NCBI GenBank assembly: GCA_026705605.1 | Contig: JAPPAK010000003.1 | Span: 186,728 to 250,727, forward strand | Source: Chloroflexota bacterium | GTDB lineage: Bacteria; Chloroflexota; Dehalococcoidia; Tepidiformales; Tepidiformaceae | Length of the DNA: 64,000 nt | Reading direction: 5' to 3' | Shown: in pieces, positions 62,683 to 64,000 of the stretch | Layout of the letters: each line of letters starts with the position of its first letter | How positions within the stretch are numbered: the first letter of the stretch is position 1 | Made by a program: the position numbers and the translations under genes | The notes under the pieces: generated by a model | Seen by the model: the letters and a program-made list of their open reading frames with translations, nothing else | Databases searched by the model: none | Told to the model about the DNA's origin: nothing

Positions 62683-64000
62683 ATGACGGGGCCGAGGGGC
62701 AGACGGAGATACAGCCGCCGCTGGTTCCTGGGAGCGCTGGGGGCCTCCGCGGGGGCGGCGGGACTTGCGGCACTCGGCTGCGATGACATGGAGGAACCGG
62801 TTCTGCCCGACATCACCCCGGAGCCCACGGACGAGCCGGAAGAGCCCCACCCGACCTACCCGAGCACGCCCGCCCCCGACCCCACGCGGCCCAGCCAAAC
62901 GAGCCGGCAGGGCGGAACGCTGCGGTACGCGGCGGCGTTCTCGAGCGACGGCCTGTTCGACCCGCACACGACGACTTCGGCGACGCTGCTCGGTCAGCAA
63001 TCTCTCATCTACAGCCGGCTCCTGACCTACGAGAGCCAGGTAGACGGGGAGCTGGCGCCGGACCTCGCAGCGGGGATGCCGGAGCAGCCGGACGAGCTTA
63101 CCTACGTGTTCACGGTGAATCCCGAGGCGCGCTGGCAGGACGCGGAACCGCTCAACGGGCGGGCGGTCACGGCGGAGGACGTGCTGGGGAGCATCGAGCG
63201 GCAGCGACTAGGGAGGGCGCAGGACTTCCCCCGGAAGGGGCGCTGGGACCAGATCACGAGCGTGGAGGCGCCGGACGGCGAGACGGTCGTCGCACGGACG
63301 GCGGAGCCGTTCGCGGGCACGCTGGCGCGGTTCGCCTCGCCCGAGGGGTTCGTCATCCCGCCGGAGCTCGAAGGCGACCTGAGTTCCACGCTGCAGGCGG
63401 GCAGCGGACCGTTCCGCTGGATTGAGTGGTCGGAAGGCTCGCACGCGAGCGTCGCGCGGAACGACGGCTGGTACGGGCCGGACAACGGCCCGTTCCTCGA
63501 CGGCATCTCCACGGTCCCGCCACGTTCGCTGGACGAACTGGAGGCGGATTTCCGCACACGGGAGCTGGACGCGGTAGAGGCGGGGTTCCTGCAGGCACAG
63601 GAAATCAAGAGGCGGCTCCCCGACCTGCGGGAAATGCGCTCGGCAGTGGCGCGGTTCTACGGGATGCGGTTCCTCTCGGCGGCGCCACCCTACGACGACC
63701 CGCGCCTGCGCAAGGCGCTCACCGTGGCCATCGACCGGCGGGAGATGCTGACGCGCTTCTTCCACGACAGCGGCACGCTCAACCCGTGGATCAGCGCGGC
63801 GGTGCAGCAGTGGTCGCTGCCTCAGACGGAGCTCCAGCGCCAACCCGGGTACCGCCCCGGCGTCGGGGGACGGGACCTGGACACGCGAGATGCGCTCGAG
63901 GCCCTGAACGCCTACCTGGAAGAGCAAGAGCTGCCGGAACCGTTGGAGCTGTTCGTGACGGCCAACCTGGAGGAGACGCTGAACATGGGGGGGCTCATCG
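62683..64000 (+). CDS. Family 5 solute-binding lipoprotein of an ABC transporter (3' end outside window)
   Basis: Oligopeptide/nickel-type extracytoplasmic binding protein; 439 residues are visible and the frame is open at the window end. The N-terminus has a Tat-like SRRWFLG (11-17), a hydrophobic stretch and a lipobox ending at Cys33 (LAALGC). A Pro/Thr-rich tether follows to about residue 75. The SBP core has LLTYESQVDGELAPDLAAGM, WQDAEPLNGRAVTAEDVLGSIERQ and DDPRLRKALTVAIDR. It starts at ATG 62683; the ligand is unknown. The permease genes, if any, lie beyond the window. Confidence 0.92.
   Translation, partial: MTGPRGRRRYSRRWFLGALGASAGAAGLAALGCDDMEEPVLPDITPEPTDEPEEPHPTYPSTPAPDPTRPSQTSRQGGTLRYAAAFSSDGLFDPHTTTSATLLGQQSLIYSRLLTYESQVDGELAPDLAAGMPEQPDELTYVFTVNPEARWQDAEPLNGRAVTAEDVLGSIERQRLGRAQDFPRKGRWDQITSVEAPDGETVVARTAEPFAGTLARFASPEGFVIPPELEGDLSSTLQAGSGPFRWIEWSEGSHASVARNDGWYGPDNGPFLDGISTVPPRSLDELEADFRTRELDAVEAGFLQAQEIKRRLPDLREMRSAVARFYGMRFLSAAPPYDDPRLRKALTVAIDRREMLTRFFHDSGTLNPWISAAVQQWSLPQTELQRQPGYRPGVGGRDLDTRDALEALNAYLEEQELPEPLELFVTANLEETLNMGGLI

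Overview
The window is a gene-dense, high-G+C bacterial chromosome segment with almost no non-coding space and no mobile element, CRISPR array or tRNA that I can see. The gene set points to a Chloroflexota-type organism, possibly a high-GC Dehalococcoidia-like lineage: a beta' subunit with a large coiled-coil insertion, a GatD amidotransferase, nickel superoxide dismutase, many CoA-acyl metabolism genes, and core promoters of the form TANNNT placed directly before start codons. This placement is inference from gene content; no 16S rRNA gene is present.

Layout. 1-5.7 kb: 5' part of a CaiB/BaiF CoA-transferase gene, a TreT-like trehalose synthase, a VTT membrane protein, RecQ and GatD. 5.7-10 kb: a perfect CIRCE operator and groEL without groES, two small unknown genes, then moaA and a MerR regulator. 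10-11.5 kb: a divergent but complete DnaA homologue. 11.5-19.2 kb: acyl-CoA and accessory genes (an 800-residue tandem CoA-transferase, an SDR-like protein, a four-repeat membrane protein, an enoyl-CoA hydratase), a DEAD-box helicase, a [3Fe-4S] ferredoxin and an FAH-family protein. 19.2-24.2 kb: proB, murJ and mtaB-scpB-DUF503. 24.2-34.6 kb: a CNNM/CBS transporter, a PAP2 protein, pepA, tandemly duplicated methyltransferases, an enoyl-CoA hydratase with a hotdog thioesterase, a lipoprotein, glycerate kinase, a CitE-like lyase and a DinB protein. 34.6-50.9 kb: a radical SAM protein, ispD-ispF, rpoB-rpoC, clpC, ribosomal protein S1 and an isolated 5S rRNA gene. 50.9-55.3 kb: a ferritin-like/VIT1 iron protein, a GGCT-like protein and tldD-tldE. 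55.3-58.5 kb: a DEDDh exonuclease and an FMN-riboswitch ribE-ribAB-ribH operon. 58.5-64 kb: a RING/SH3 membrane protein, a Nudix hydrolase, sodN with its protease sodX, an aldo/keto reductase, a four-cluster ferredoxin, a pterin dehydratase and an open-ended family-5 solute-binding lipoprotein.

Two window-wide features stand out. First, at least fifteen genes on both strands have a TANNNT hexamer ending 5-8 nt before the start codon and no Shine-Dalgarno sequence, the architecture of leaderless transcription; other genes (rpoB, clpC, rpsA, sodN, ribE) have ordinary leaders and good ribosome binding sites. Second, five convergent gene pairs end on one shared CTAG, which supplies a TAG stop to both strands.

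The most unusual single loci are the DnaA homologue, whose DnaA-box reading motif is altered; sodX, which has no canonical start codon able to include its catalytic serine and lies in frame behind the sodN stop; the two-domain CoA-transferase in which only one half keeps the catalytic aspartate; and the four-fold repeat membrane protein.
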